Assembly: GCA_002307065.1 (NCBI GenBank)
Contig: DBTN01000040.1
Coordinates: 115,631 to 159,115, forward strand
DNA from: Akkermansiaceae bacterium UBA1315
Lineage (GTDB): Bacteria; Verrucomicrobiota; Verrucomicrobiia; Verrucomicrobiales; Akkermansiaceae
Direction of reading: 5' to 3'
Length of the DNA: 43,485 bases
The first letter of the stretch is position 1; the number at the start of each line of letters is the position of its first letter. Below are positions 8,476 to 15,254 of this stretch, in pieces. The notes beneath the pieces were generated by a model. That model had not been told where the DNA came from and searched no databases. It saw nothing but the letters and a program-made list of their open reading frames with translations. The translations under genes were made by a program, and so were the position numbers.

Positions 8476-11400
8476 TTGGGGATCGACCAGATCCGGCGTT
8501 ACCATGAGGAGACGCCGGAGTTGTTTGTGCCGCAGCAGCTTTTCACCGCGACGGATGCGATCGGGTTTTCCTACGGGGTCACCTGGAACACAGTGCGGAG
8601 GAATATTTTCGAATGGAAGGGAGCACGGGTTTTCTTACCCGTGGAGAAGAGTAGGGTTGCAGGGAAGAACGGGTTGGAAAACCCGTGCCCCATTGGAAAG
8701 AACCTGGAAAATCCGTCCCTCGTTGAGAAGGATCTGGAAAATCCGTGCCCCGTTTTTTATCGCGCTGAAGCGAAGACGGATAAGCATCGACGAAATTTGC
8801 CGCATTGGCAGCAAGGGCAGGTGTGGTGTTTCGTGACCTGGCGACTGGGTGATTCGCTCCCTGCGGACAAGCTGAAGAAGTGGCAGGAGCAGAAGGCGTA
8901 TTGGCTGACGCATCACCCGCAGCCTTGGGATGAGGCGACGGAAAAGGCGTATCATGAAAAATTTTCCCGACAGATCGATGAATGGCTGGACCAGGGAAGC
9001 GGGTCGTGCCTTTTGGAAGATTCGGTCAATGCGAAAATCGTCGCGGATGCGTTGATGCATTTCGATGGCGACCGGTATGAGATGGCGTCGTTTGTGGTGA
9101 TGCCAAACCATGTGCATGCGCTTTTCCGACCGCGGGGAGACAATCGGATCGAAGAGATTCTGAAATCGTGGAAAGGATTTACCGCTCGGGAGATCAACAA
9201 GCGTTTGGGTAAAAAGGGAGCGCTGTGGCAGGAGGAGTATTGGGATCGACTCATTCGTCATGAACGACACTTCAAGAAGGTGGTGGAGTATATTTGGGAG
9301 AATCCAGGAGAACGGGTTTTTCAACCCGTTTATGTAAAGGCAGGCGTAGAAGCTGGGAATGTTGCGGTGATGGATGGGCACGGGTTGAAAAATCCATCTT
9401 CCTTTGGCGACGGTTTGGAAAACCCGTGCCCCGGTCGTTTGGAAGAGAAGGTGAAATCCTTCTGCACGATCCCGCGGGTCTTGGCCTTTCTGAAGGAATA
9501 CATCATCTTCGCGGAAAAGGATGAGGAGCTGAACAAATACATCCTGCGCCAGCATCAGACGGATGGCGTGGAGGCGGTAGTGGAACGGGCGCTGGATGGA
9601 AAGCGCAAGCGGGGTCTGGTGTGGCACACGCAGGGGAGTGGCAAGACTTTCACGATGATCAAGACGGCGGAGATGCTTTTCCGCGCCCCGGAAGCCGAGA
9701 AGCCAACGGTGCTCTTGATGATCGACCGCAACGAACTGGAAGACCAGATGCTTAAGAACCTGTCGGCGCTCGGCTTAGGGAATCTGGAACACGCGAGCAG
9801 CATCCGGCGGCTGAACGAGCTGCTGAAGGATGATTACCGGGGAATCATCGTGACGATGATCCACAAGTTCCGCGACATGCCGGCGGACCTGAACCTGCGG
9901 AAGAATATCTATGTGTTGATCGATGAGGCGCACCGGACAACCGGTGGCGATCTGGGGAACTTCCTGATGGCCGGTTTGCCAAACGCGAGCTACATCGGTT
10001 TCACCGGCACACCGGTGGATAAGACGGTTTACGGCAAGGGGACGTTCAAGACCTTCGGCATCGATGATGATGAAGGTTATCTGCACAAGTATTCCATCGC
10101 CGACAGCATCGGTGACGGTACGACTCTGCCGCTCTACTATCAGCTCGCGCCGAATGAGATGCTGGTGCCGCATGAGACGCTGGACAAAGAGTTTCTGTCG
10201 CTGGCAGAAGCCGAGGGCGTGGCGGATATCGAGGAGCTGAACAAGATCCTGGAGCGGGCAGTGAACCTGAAGAATTTCCTGAAAGGGAAGACCCGGATCA
10301 AGCAGGTGGCGGAGTATGTGGCAAAGCACTATGTGGAGAACGTGGAGCCGCTGAATTACAAAGCGTTTTTGGTGGGTGTGGATCGTGAGGCTTGCGCGTT
10401 GTATAAGAAGGCGCTGGATGAGTTTTTACCGCCGGAGTATTCGGAGGTCGTCTATACCGGTAACAATAACGACTCGAAGCTGCTGAAGGAATTCCATCTG
10501 GATGAGAAGAAGGAGCGGCAAATCCGCAAGAGCTTTGGCAAGCTGGATCAGATGCCGAAGATTCTGATCGTGACGGAGAAGCTGCTGACCGGTTTCGACG
10601 CACCGGTTCTCTATGCGATGTATTTGGATAAGCCGATGCGGGATCATACTTTGCTGCAAGCGATCGCCCGGGTGAATCGCCCTTACGAAAACGAATCGCA
10701 GGACATGGTGAAGCCGCACGGGTTTGTTCTCGATTTCGTGGGGATCTTCGGGAATTTGGAAAAGGCATTGGCCTTCGACAGCGCGGAGATCAACGCGATC
10801 GTGAAGGACATCGGCCTGCTGAAAGCGCTGTTCAAGGCGAAGATGGAGGACAAGGTGCCGGGTTGGCTGAAGTTGATTGTACACGGCTTCAACGACAAAG
10901 ATGTGGACGGTCTGATCGAACATTTCCGGGACAAGGATCGGCGGAAGGAGTTCTTCAAAGAGTATAAGGAAATCGAGATGCTCTATGAGATCATTTCGCC
11001 GGATGCTTATCTTCGGCCATTCATCGAGGACTACACCACGGCAAGCCGGATTTATGATCTGGTGCGAAAGGCCTACACCAAGCAGGTGTATGTGGACCGG
11101 GATTTCCAGAAGAAGACGAACGCGCTGGTGCAGGCGCATATCGGGACGACCCTGAAGGATGCCGAGACGCCTTACGTGTTCATCAACGAGGCAACCTTGA
11201 CAACCATCGCCGCTCGGGATGAAGGAAAAGCCACGAAGGTGATCAACTTGGTGAAGGCGATCGAGAAGAAGGCGGAGGACGAAAGTGATGACCCTTTTCT
11301 CGTGGCGATGGCAGAGCGGGCTCGGGCGGTGCAGGAAGCTTTCGAGGAACGGCAGAGCACTACGGAGAAGGCGCTCGCGGACCTTTTCCTGGAAATCGAT

Positions 11401-11688
11401 AAGGACATCAGACGCAAGCGGGAGCAGGCGGAAAAGGGATTGGATGGGCTGAGTTACTTTGTGCTGTGCAAACTGACAGAAGACGAAATTCCCAATGCGG
11501 AGAAGGTCAGCGGAAGGATTCGCGAGGCATTTGCCAAGAACCTAGGATGGAAAGAGAGCGACGCAGTGATGCGGGAATTACGCAAAGATGTCACTATTGC
11601 CATTTTTAATGAAGAGGATGACTTGGACAAAGTGACGGGGACGGTGGAAGCGTTGTTCAGTCTATTGGAGAAGGCGTTCAAGAAATGA
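8476..11688 (+). CDS. HsdR remainder: helicase/translocase part carrying an internal RAYT transposase domain
   Basis: This open frame continues HsdR in the same frame beyond the TGA; the first usable start codon is a TTG at 8476, without an obvious ribosome site. It encodes up to 1070 residues: the end of the nuclease domain (about 1-48), a RAYT-type transposase insert (about 49-320), and the HsdR motor. The motor has the Walker A loop HTQGSGKTFTMI near residue 385, DEAHR, FTGTPVD and the helicase end motif QAIARVNRPY, then the C-terminal helical region that docks on the MTase. Translocation motifs look complete. Whether it is translated separately is unknown. The stop overlaps the next start by four bases. 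Confidence 0.65.
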   Translation: MGIDQIRRYHEETPELFVPQQLFTATDAIGFSYGVTWNTVRRNIFEWKGARVFLPVEKSRVAGKNGLENPCPIGKNLENPSLVEKDLENPCPVFYRAEAKTDKHRRNLPHWQQGQVWCFVTWRLGDSLPADKLKKWQEQKAYWLTHHPQPWDEATEKAYHEKFSRQIDEWLDQGSGSCLLEDSVNAKIVADALMHFDGDRYEMASFVVMPNHVHALFRPRGDNRIEEILKSWKGFTAREINKRLGKKGALWQEEYWDRLIRHERHFKKVVEYIWENPGERVFQPVYVKAGVEAGNVAVMDGHGLKNPSSFGDGLENPCPGRLEEKVKSFCTIPRVLAFLKEYIIFAEKDEELNKYILRQHQTDGVEAVVERALDGKRKRGLVWHTQGSGKTFTMIKTAEMLFRAPEAEKPTVLLMIDRNELEDQMLKNLSALGLGNLEHASSIRRLNELLKDDYRGIIVTMIHKFRDMPADLNLRKNIYVLIDEAHRTTGGDLGNFLMAGLPNASYIGFTGTPVDKTVYGKGTFKTFGIDDDEGYLHKYSIADSIGDGTTLPLYYQLAPNEMLVPHETLDKEFLSLAEAEGVADIEELNKILERAVNLKNFLKGKTRIKQVAEYVAKHYVENVEPLNYKAFLVGVDREACALYKKALDEFLPPEYSEVVYTGNNNDSKLLKEFHLDEKKERQIRKSFGKLDQMPKILIVTEKLLTGFDAPVLYAMYLDKPMRDHTLLQAIARVNRPYENESQDMVKPHGFVLDFVGIFGNLEKALAFDSAEINAIVKDIGLLKALFKAKMEDKVPGWLKLIVHGFNDKDVDGLIEHFRDKDRRKEFFKEYKEIEMLYEIISPDAYLRPFIEDYTTASRIYDLVRKAYTKQVYVDRDFQKKTNALVQAHIGTTLKDAETPYVFINEATLTTIAARDEGKATKVINLVKAIEKKAEDESDDPFLVAMAERARAVQEAFEERQSTTEKALADLFLEIDKDIRRKREQAEKGLDGLSYFVLCKLTEDEIPNAEKVSGRIREAFAKNLGWKESDAVMRELRKDVTIAIFNEEDDLDKVTGTVEALFSLLEKAFKK
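8625..8754 (+). repeat. left REP palindromes and 30-base tandem repeat inside hsdR
   Basis: Palindromes ACGGGT-N6-ACCCGT occur at 8625-8642 and 8669-8686. A 30-base tandem repeat starts at 8674, 8704 and 8734, each copy opening (C/T)TGGAAAA(C/T)CCGT and ending in or near CCCC. Because 30 is a multiple of three, the copies translate as the repeated peptide LENPCP.., LENPSL.., LENPCP... They flank the transposase domain on its left side and resemble the right-hand repeats. Confidence 0.8.
9311..9432 (+). repeat. right REP palindromes inside hsdR
   Basis: AACGGGTT (9311-9318) pairs with AACCCGTT (9323-9330) across a four-base loop. GGGCACGGGTT (9376-9386) pairs with AACCCGTGCCC (9420-9430). The right-hand sequence TTGGAAAACCCGTGCCCC is also found in the left array (8674-8691), as expected for the REP pair recognised by a RAYT. 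Confidence 0.8.
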
Positions 11689-12002
11689 GCACTTGGAAGA
11701 ATAGGGAGGAATTCAAGATCCGGGTGCGGGAGTGGGCGCAGAAGCTGGACGTGAAGATCAAGGCGATCTACATCCGGCCAATGAGTCGCAAATGGGCATC
11801 ATGCTCCACTGCTGGAACCCTTAGCTTTAACGATGAACTTCTCGATATGGACCAAGAGCTTGGCGATTATGTCATCGTGCACGAGCTGCTGCATGTCGCG
11901 GTTCCCAATCATGGTAAGTTATGGAAGAGTCTGATGCGGGCTCATCTTGGGAATTGGGAGGAAATATCGCGGCGTCTGAATTCGTGCGTTCCCGAAGGAT
12001 GA
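11685..12002 (+). CDS. small YgjP/SprT-like zinc metallopeptidase linked to hsdR
   Basis: A 105-residue protein with HELLHVAVPNHGKLW near residue 66, the HExxH zinc motif with a further His, as in the DUF45/YgjP-like group of predicted metallopeptidases. The upstream RPMSRKWASCSTAGTLSFND is also typical of that group. It is shorter than YgjP itself and looks like the catalytic core alone. ATG at 11685 overlaps the hsdR stop by four bases, making it the last gene of the restriction operon. Such small peptidases are often found next to hsdR. The role is not known; control of HsdR level by proteolysis is a guess. Confidence 0.8.
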   Translation: MSTWKNREEFKIRVREWAQKLDVKIKAIYIRPMSRKWASCSTAGTLSFNDELLDMDQELGDYVIVHELLHVAVPNHGKLWKSLMRAHLGNWEEISRRLNSCVPEG

Positions 12003-12186
12003 ACTGAATGTTCTGTTATGGGTGATTTCCATAACCGGATCAGTTGTTATCTTGAGTTCTAATGAACTGTTGGCCACGCCGGCTGAAGCCAGCGCTCCGT
12101 GAAGAGGGGCGACCGGTTCCGGGATATTTAGCGCGGAGACGCGGCAGCCACGTTGGGACGGCTGGCGGTGCGGGAAAATTGGATCT

Positions 12187-12264
12187 CGGACTTGAGTCCG
12201 ACTTAGGGCACCCACGTCGGCTGGGACTAGCGGTCCCTGGGGAGAGGTGGACCGAAGATCCACC
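12187..12264. repeat. REP-like palindromes
   Basis: Three inverted repeats lie close together: CGGACT-TG-AGTCCG (12187-12200), GGGAC-N5-GTCCC (12223-12237) and GGTGGA-N7-TCCACC (12246-12264). The first has the same arms as the palindrome at 40336-40349. They resemble extragenic REP elements that RAYT transposases spread. Confidence 0.7.
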
Positions 12265-12437
12265 CTCCTTATGTCGCTCCGTGAAGAAGGAGAACGGGTT
12301 GGGGCTGCTGCCGGGGGTTTTGGGGTTGCGTGGTCTTGAAGTTAATATTCTGGCGAGCGTAAGAAGTGTATTTGCGGGATGATCTGTTAGATTTTTTGAG
12401 TTGTCATTTGGGGCGGTAAGTGGTTGGGTTTGTTCGT

Positions 12438-12575
12438 CCGCTTCGGCGGTCGAGGATGTAGAAATCCTGAAACACGCGGTCGGCATCGACCGCAACGATG
12501 TCACACCCGATCCAAAGGTCGGGGGGGTGGCGGTGCATGTCCAAGCCACTTTCTTTGGGAGGTCGGCCAAAGACC
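12438..12575. repeat. cluster of four short hairpins
   Basis: CCGC-TTCG-GCGG (12438-12449), AGGAT-N6-ATCCT (12453-12468), CGGTCG-GCAT-CGACCG (12477-12492) and GGTC-N7-GACC (12561-12575). The first three follow one another within 55 bases, more than expected by chance. The role is unknown; degenerate REP sequence is the simplest reading. Confidence 0.6.
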
Positions 12576-13018
12576 GTCACAGCCGACGTGTTTCGGTTTT
12601 CTAACTCCCCGTCCACCCGGAAGGATATATGATCCGATCCGATGAGAACTCCCCCCAGTGATTTGACCGGTTTTTGCCGCTTTGTGTGGAAGCGGAGAAG
12701 TTCGTCTGTTTTAAATACGGTGGGTGTCGTACTTGGATTTTGCGGATGCTTTCGGTTCGATGGAGATCGTGATGGGTTTCCGATGGTCGGACGATGTCCC
12801 TTTCGGAGGGCCGGTTTGTGAATTGTAATTTCGTGAATAGCGGTTCATGCGGCCCTCCGATCCTTTTTCGATTAATGATTCGTGAGCGGGGCCGGGCAGC
12901 GGCGGATGCGGTGCGGGGTGTTGCGAGGTATATCTTCAGCAAAAACTCCCGGCCATCCGCGGTGGTAAAAGGTGCGGATGGAACGGGAGTGGATGGATTC
13001 TTTTTTTAGTTCAAAGAA

Positions 13019-13495
13019 TTACTCAGCAGGCATGAGGACGGTGTCGATGACGTGGATCACGCCGTTGGTGGCCTCGATATCGGTTTTGATCACGGTCGCT
13101 TTGTCGACCATCACTTTGTCGTCGGCCACTTTGACCATGGCTTTGCTGCCTTCGACGGTGGTGGCTTCCATGGTTTTCACGTCAGCGGCCATGACTTTGC
13201 CGGAGAGGACGTGATAGGTCAGAATCGCGGTGAGCTTTTCTTTGTTCTCGGGCTTGAGAAGGTTTTCCACGGTTCCTTCTGGGAGTTTGGCGAATGCTTC
13301 GTCGGTCGGGGCGAAGACGGTGAATGGGCCGGGGCCTTTGAGGGTGTCGACGAGACCGGCGGCTTTCACGGCTGCCACGAGGGTTTTGAAGTTACCTGCG
13401 GCGACGGCGGTATCGACGATGTCTTTTTTCTCCGCACCGAATGACAGGGTGCTGACGGCGCAAAGCGTGACGATGGAGGCGATGAATTTTTTCAT
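13019..13495 (-). CDS. secreted fasciclin (FAS1) domain protein
   Basis: A 158-residue protein with a signal peptide (MKKFIASIVTLCAVSTLSFGA) and one FAS1 domain. GPFTVFAPTDEAFAKLP is the conserved H1 region, LTYHVLSGKVM the central part, and ATNGVIHVIDTVLMP the conserved end. FAS1 proteins are secreted or surface adhesion-type proteins of uncertain ligand. The gene follows the sigma/anti-sigma pair on the same strand after a 100-base gap that contains a promoter-like sequence shared with the sigma gene, so it is the likely target of that sigma factor. The same trio (ECF sigma, RskA, fasciclin proteins MPT70/83) is known for mycobacterial SigK. Confidence 0.92.
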   Translation of the reverse strand: MKKFIASIVTLCAVSTLSFGAEKKDIVDTAVAAGNFKTLVAAVKAAGLVDTLKGPGPFTVFAPTDEAFAKLPEGTVENLLKPENKEKLTAILTYHVLSGKVMAADVKTMEATTVEGSKAMVKVADDKVMVDKATVIKTDIEATNGVIHVIDTVLMPAE

Positions 13496-13536
13496 GATGT
13501 TGGTATTTTGGGTTCGGCCGCAGTTGCGGCTTCAAC

Positions 13537-13569
13537 CATGGATTCGCGCTGGGCGGGAATCTGGATTCA
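13537..13569 (-). promoter_or_regulatory. predicted ECF promoter of the fasciclin gene
   Basis: On the reverse strand, TGAATCCA (13569-13562), 16 bases, then GAATCCATG (13545-13537). The sigma gene has the same two boxes with the same spacing at 15039-15071, while the spacers differ. The second box ends about 41 bases upstream of the fasciclin ATG. Assignment to the neighbouring sigma factor is inferred. Confidence 0.65.
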
Positions 13570-13595
13570 ACTATCTTGAAAAATTTTAGACCTCG

Positions 13596-14327
13596 TCAGA
13601 ATTTCGCGAGGGCGACGACGGTTTCTTGCTTGGATTGGACGACGCCACCGGGTTTTTCCAAGGTGATGACGAATGCGGCCGGATGGTTCACCGGGAGTTT
13701 CGCATGCACCGGGATGACGACCGGTTGGGAACCGGTTGGGATATCAAAAACGCCGCCATCGACCGGTATTTCGTCGCGAGTGGGATCGACGATCCAGAGT
13801 TGATATTGTTTCTGAGCCGGATTGTTCGCGGACAGGTTGGAAAGGGTCATGAAACCCTGCTGGCGGGCGTCGCTCCAAACGACGGTGCCGGAGACCGTTT
13901 CGTAAGCGGGAGAGGCTCCGGCGAACGACGAGGTTTGGACGTCCGGTGCGTTTTGCAGGAGGTCGGCTCGTTGTTCGGCGAGATCGGGAGAAGGCTCTTG
14001 TTTCAGATGAGAAACGCCGAGGACCCCTGCCAGACAAGCGGCAATTCCCCAGCCAAGCCAAGGGAGGATGGAAATGGTCGACACCGGTTTTTCCTCGGGC
14101 TCGGCGGCCGGGATGGAGGTTTTCAAGCGCTGGGCCAAACCGGCTGGCATTTCGATCCGAGGGATGGCCGAGAGTTCAAGTTCCGTGGCGAGACGTTCCA
14201 GTGCGGGATCGTTGCTGGAATTTTGAGAAAGCGTGGCCCATTCCGTCGATTCGGCCCGGTCAAGATCGCCGAGCGCGTGGCCGGCATCGAGTTCGTCGAA
14301 ACGGTGGGTGTTTTCGTCGCGGTTCAT
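13596..14327 (-). CDS. RskA-like anti-sigma factor
   Basis: A 243-residue membrane protein. The N-terminal part (1-85) would hold the sigma factor, one membrane segment follows at about residues 86-107 (ISILPWLGWGIAACLAGVLG), and the periplasmic part ends with an RskA-type domain. That domain contains YQLWIVDPTRDEIPVDGGVF and AFVITLEKPGGV, the pattern seen in regulators of sigma-K. No HxxxCxxC zinc motif is present, so it is not a ZAS-type anti-sigma. Its ATG overlaps the sigma stop by four bases, the usual coupling of such pairs. Release of the sigma factor probably needs regulated proteolysis, but no protease gene is nearby. Confidence 0.88.
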   Translation of the reverse strand: MNRDENTHRFDELDAGHALGDLDRAESTEWATLSQNSSNDPALERLATELELSAIPRIEMPAGLAQRLKTSIPAAEPEEKPVSTISILPWLGWGIAACLAGVLGVSHLKQEPSPDLAEQRADLLQNAPDVQTSSFAGASPAYETVSGTVVWSDARQQGFMTLSNLSANNPAQKQYQLWIVDPTRDEIPVDGGVFDIPTGSQPVVIPVHAKLPVNHPAAFVITLEKPGGVVQSKQETVVALAKF

Positions 14328-15019
14328 CGGGCCACCTCCGATTTCATTTGAATGGTCAGGCCGGTGCGACTGAGGAGCCGGCGAATTTCAATGAGGCCAC
14401 GGCGCAAACCGGTTTTCACGCTGCCGAGTGGCAAACCGGTTTCGTTTGAGATTTCGTCGTGAGTCATTCCTTGTTCGAAGTGCAGCGTGAAAAGCCGCTG
14501 GGTCGAAGGAGAAAGATCGCCGACCGCTTGCCACAGCGACTCCTTGTCCGTTCCTTGATCGGGAAAAGGATCGGGAGCGGGGAGATCGGGTGAGTTGGCA
14601 AAAGTTTCCATCTCAGGGAGGCGCTGTTGTTTGCGGAGCCAATCGATCGTGCGGCGGCGGGCGATCATCGCGATAAACGTGCTTTCGCTGGCAATGGCGG
14701 GATCGTATCGTGCGGAATTTTTCCAGATTTCGGTGAAGATTTCCTGGGCAAGATCTTCGGCGGCACCGAGGTCCCTCACCCGGTGGGTGATCAGGCTCCA
14801 GACCAAGCCGCCGTAGGACTCGATGCATTCCTCCATCGCTCGCCCACAGCCTTTCCCCACTCGGCAGAGCAAGGAGTCGGAGGAACGGTTTGAGTCACCA
14901 AGTTGGGGCACGCGCAGAGGTAGTGCGGTCGCAGGAAAAAGCAAATTTCCTTGCGGATGATTATTCGCTGAAATTCGGAATTTGCAGAGATGCGGATGAA
15001 GGAAAGGAATGAAATGCAT
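14324..15019 (-). CDS. ECF-type RNA polymerase sigma factor
   Basis: An open frame of 231 residues. Region 2 is around residues 62-120 (MEECIESYGGLVW, then GAAEDLAQEIFTEIWKN and ARRRTIDWLRK), and region 4 is around 165-220 (LSPSTQRLFTLHFEQGMTH, DEISNETGLPLGSVKTGLRR). The first 36 or so residues are not typical, so translation may begin lower down, for example at GTG 14911 (VPQLGDSNRSSD); neither start has a clear ribosome site. A promoter-like pair of boxes ends 20 bases upstream of ATG 15019, suggesting autoregulation. The gene is coupled to its anti-sigma by a four-base overlap. Confidence 0.9.
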   Translation of the reverse strand: MHFIPFLHPHLCKFRISANNHPQGNLLFPATALPLRVPQLGDSNRSSDSLLCRVGKGCGRAMEECIESYGGLVWSLITHRVRDLGAAEDLAQEIFTEIWKNSARYDPAIASESTFIAMIARRRTIDWLRKQQRLPEMETFANSPDLPAPDPFPDQGTDKESLWQAVGDLSPSTQRLFTLHFEQGMTHDEISNETGLPLGSVKTGLRRGLIEIRRLLSRTGLTIQMKSEVAR

Positions 15020-15038
15020 CGGGAAAAGGTTTCACTCA

Positions 15039-15071
15039 CATGAATTCGTGATTTCCGCCCGAATGGATTCA
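15039..15071 (-). promoter_or_regulatory. predicted autoregulated ECF promoter of the sigma gene
   Basis: On the reverse strand, TGAATCCA (15071-15064), 16 bases, then GAATTCATG (15047-15039). It differs from the fasciclin promoter boxes at one base of 17, with identical spacing. From memory, the mycobacterial SigK boxes are similar (CCATCC and CCGAAT), which fits the RskA/fasciclin context. Confidence 0.65.
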
Positions 15072-15164
15072 TTTCGGTTTGGTTTCCTCGATCAGATCAG
15101 AAGCGAACCCGGATGACCGCCGTTGGCGGCGAAAAAGCGGGGCCTGGGTCGCACCTGGGAAAGC

Positions 15165-15189
15165 GAGCGGCCGTCAGGACCAGCCGCTC
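15165..15189. terminator. possible terminator hairpin below batDE
   Basis: GAGCGGC (15165-15171) and GCCGCTC (15183-15189) form a perfect seven-base stem with an 11-base loop, 66 bases past the batDE stop. The T-run (TATTTTT) lies on the + side, so the hairpin is a weak intrinsic terminator for the - strand genes. Confidence 0.35.
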
Positions 15190-15254
15190 TATTTTTCGAA
15201 ACGGATTTCGCGACGGGTTTGCGGCCGCGATTGTTGAAGAAACTTCGAAACCGC

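Larger units (their letters stand above)
8620..9435 (+). mobile_element. REP-associated tyrosine transposase (RAYT/Y1_Tnp) with flanking palindromes, inserted in hsdR
   Basis: Between HsdR residues FEWK and LEEKVKSFC lies DNA that codes, in the hsdR frame, for a RAYT family protein. Visible features are RRNLPHWQQGQVWCFVTWRL at the start, VVMPNHVHALFRP with the metal-binding His-x-His at 9109-9117, LWQEEYWDRLIRHERHF, and VEYIWENPGE at the end. These match the single-strand DNA transposases of the HUH group that move REP palindromes. Both ends of the insert hold REP-like repeats (8625-8754 and 9311-9430), so a transposase-plus-REP unit appears to have landed in hsdR. Boundaries are estimated from where HsdR similarity stops and resumes; the net insert is close to 272 codons and leaves the frame open. 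Confidence 0.83.
7966..11688 (+). pseudogene. hsdR: type I restriction endonuclease subunit R, interrupted by TGA and by an inserted RAYT transposase
   Basis: The full hsdR frame runs from ATG 7966 to TGA 11688 with two lesions. The N-terminal nuclease domain is open to Glu159; codon 160 is TGA (8443-8445), after which the same frame continues with KNATKDEGIALGIDQIRRYH. The usual motif here is D...E-C-K, so Cys (TGC or TGT) has become a stop between catalytic Glu and Lys. Further on, after NTVRRNIFEWK, about 816 bases of a REP-associated transposase are inserted in frame. HsdR then resumes with LEEKVKSFC and carries the helicase motifs QGSGKT, DEAHR and FTGTP, and ARVNRPY. Restriction is probably lost, or depends on read-through. 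Everything outside the two lesions looks intact, which suggests they are recent or tolerated. Confidence 0.85.
12003..13018. other. gene-free region rich in short palindromes
   Basis: About 1 kb without a convincing gene; the open frames here have no family features and odd composition. The first half (12060-12600) is a succession of short inverted repeats, listed separately. The second half (12600-13018) is unremarkable. No clear terminator for the restriction operon was found. Confidence 0.55.

Noticed and set aside
8635..9627. 330-codon open frame on - across the RAYT insert
   Set aside because: The RAYT motifs (MPNHVH and others) are read on +; the reverse frame has no recognisable motif.
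12601..12942. 113-codon open frame on - in the gene-free region
   Set aside because: No ribosome site, no family features and composition unlike the other genes.
13005..13030. Terminator below the fasciclin gene
   Set aside because: ATTCTTT and AAAGAAT can pair here, but the stem is AT-only and not followed by a T-run on the - strand.
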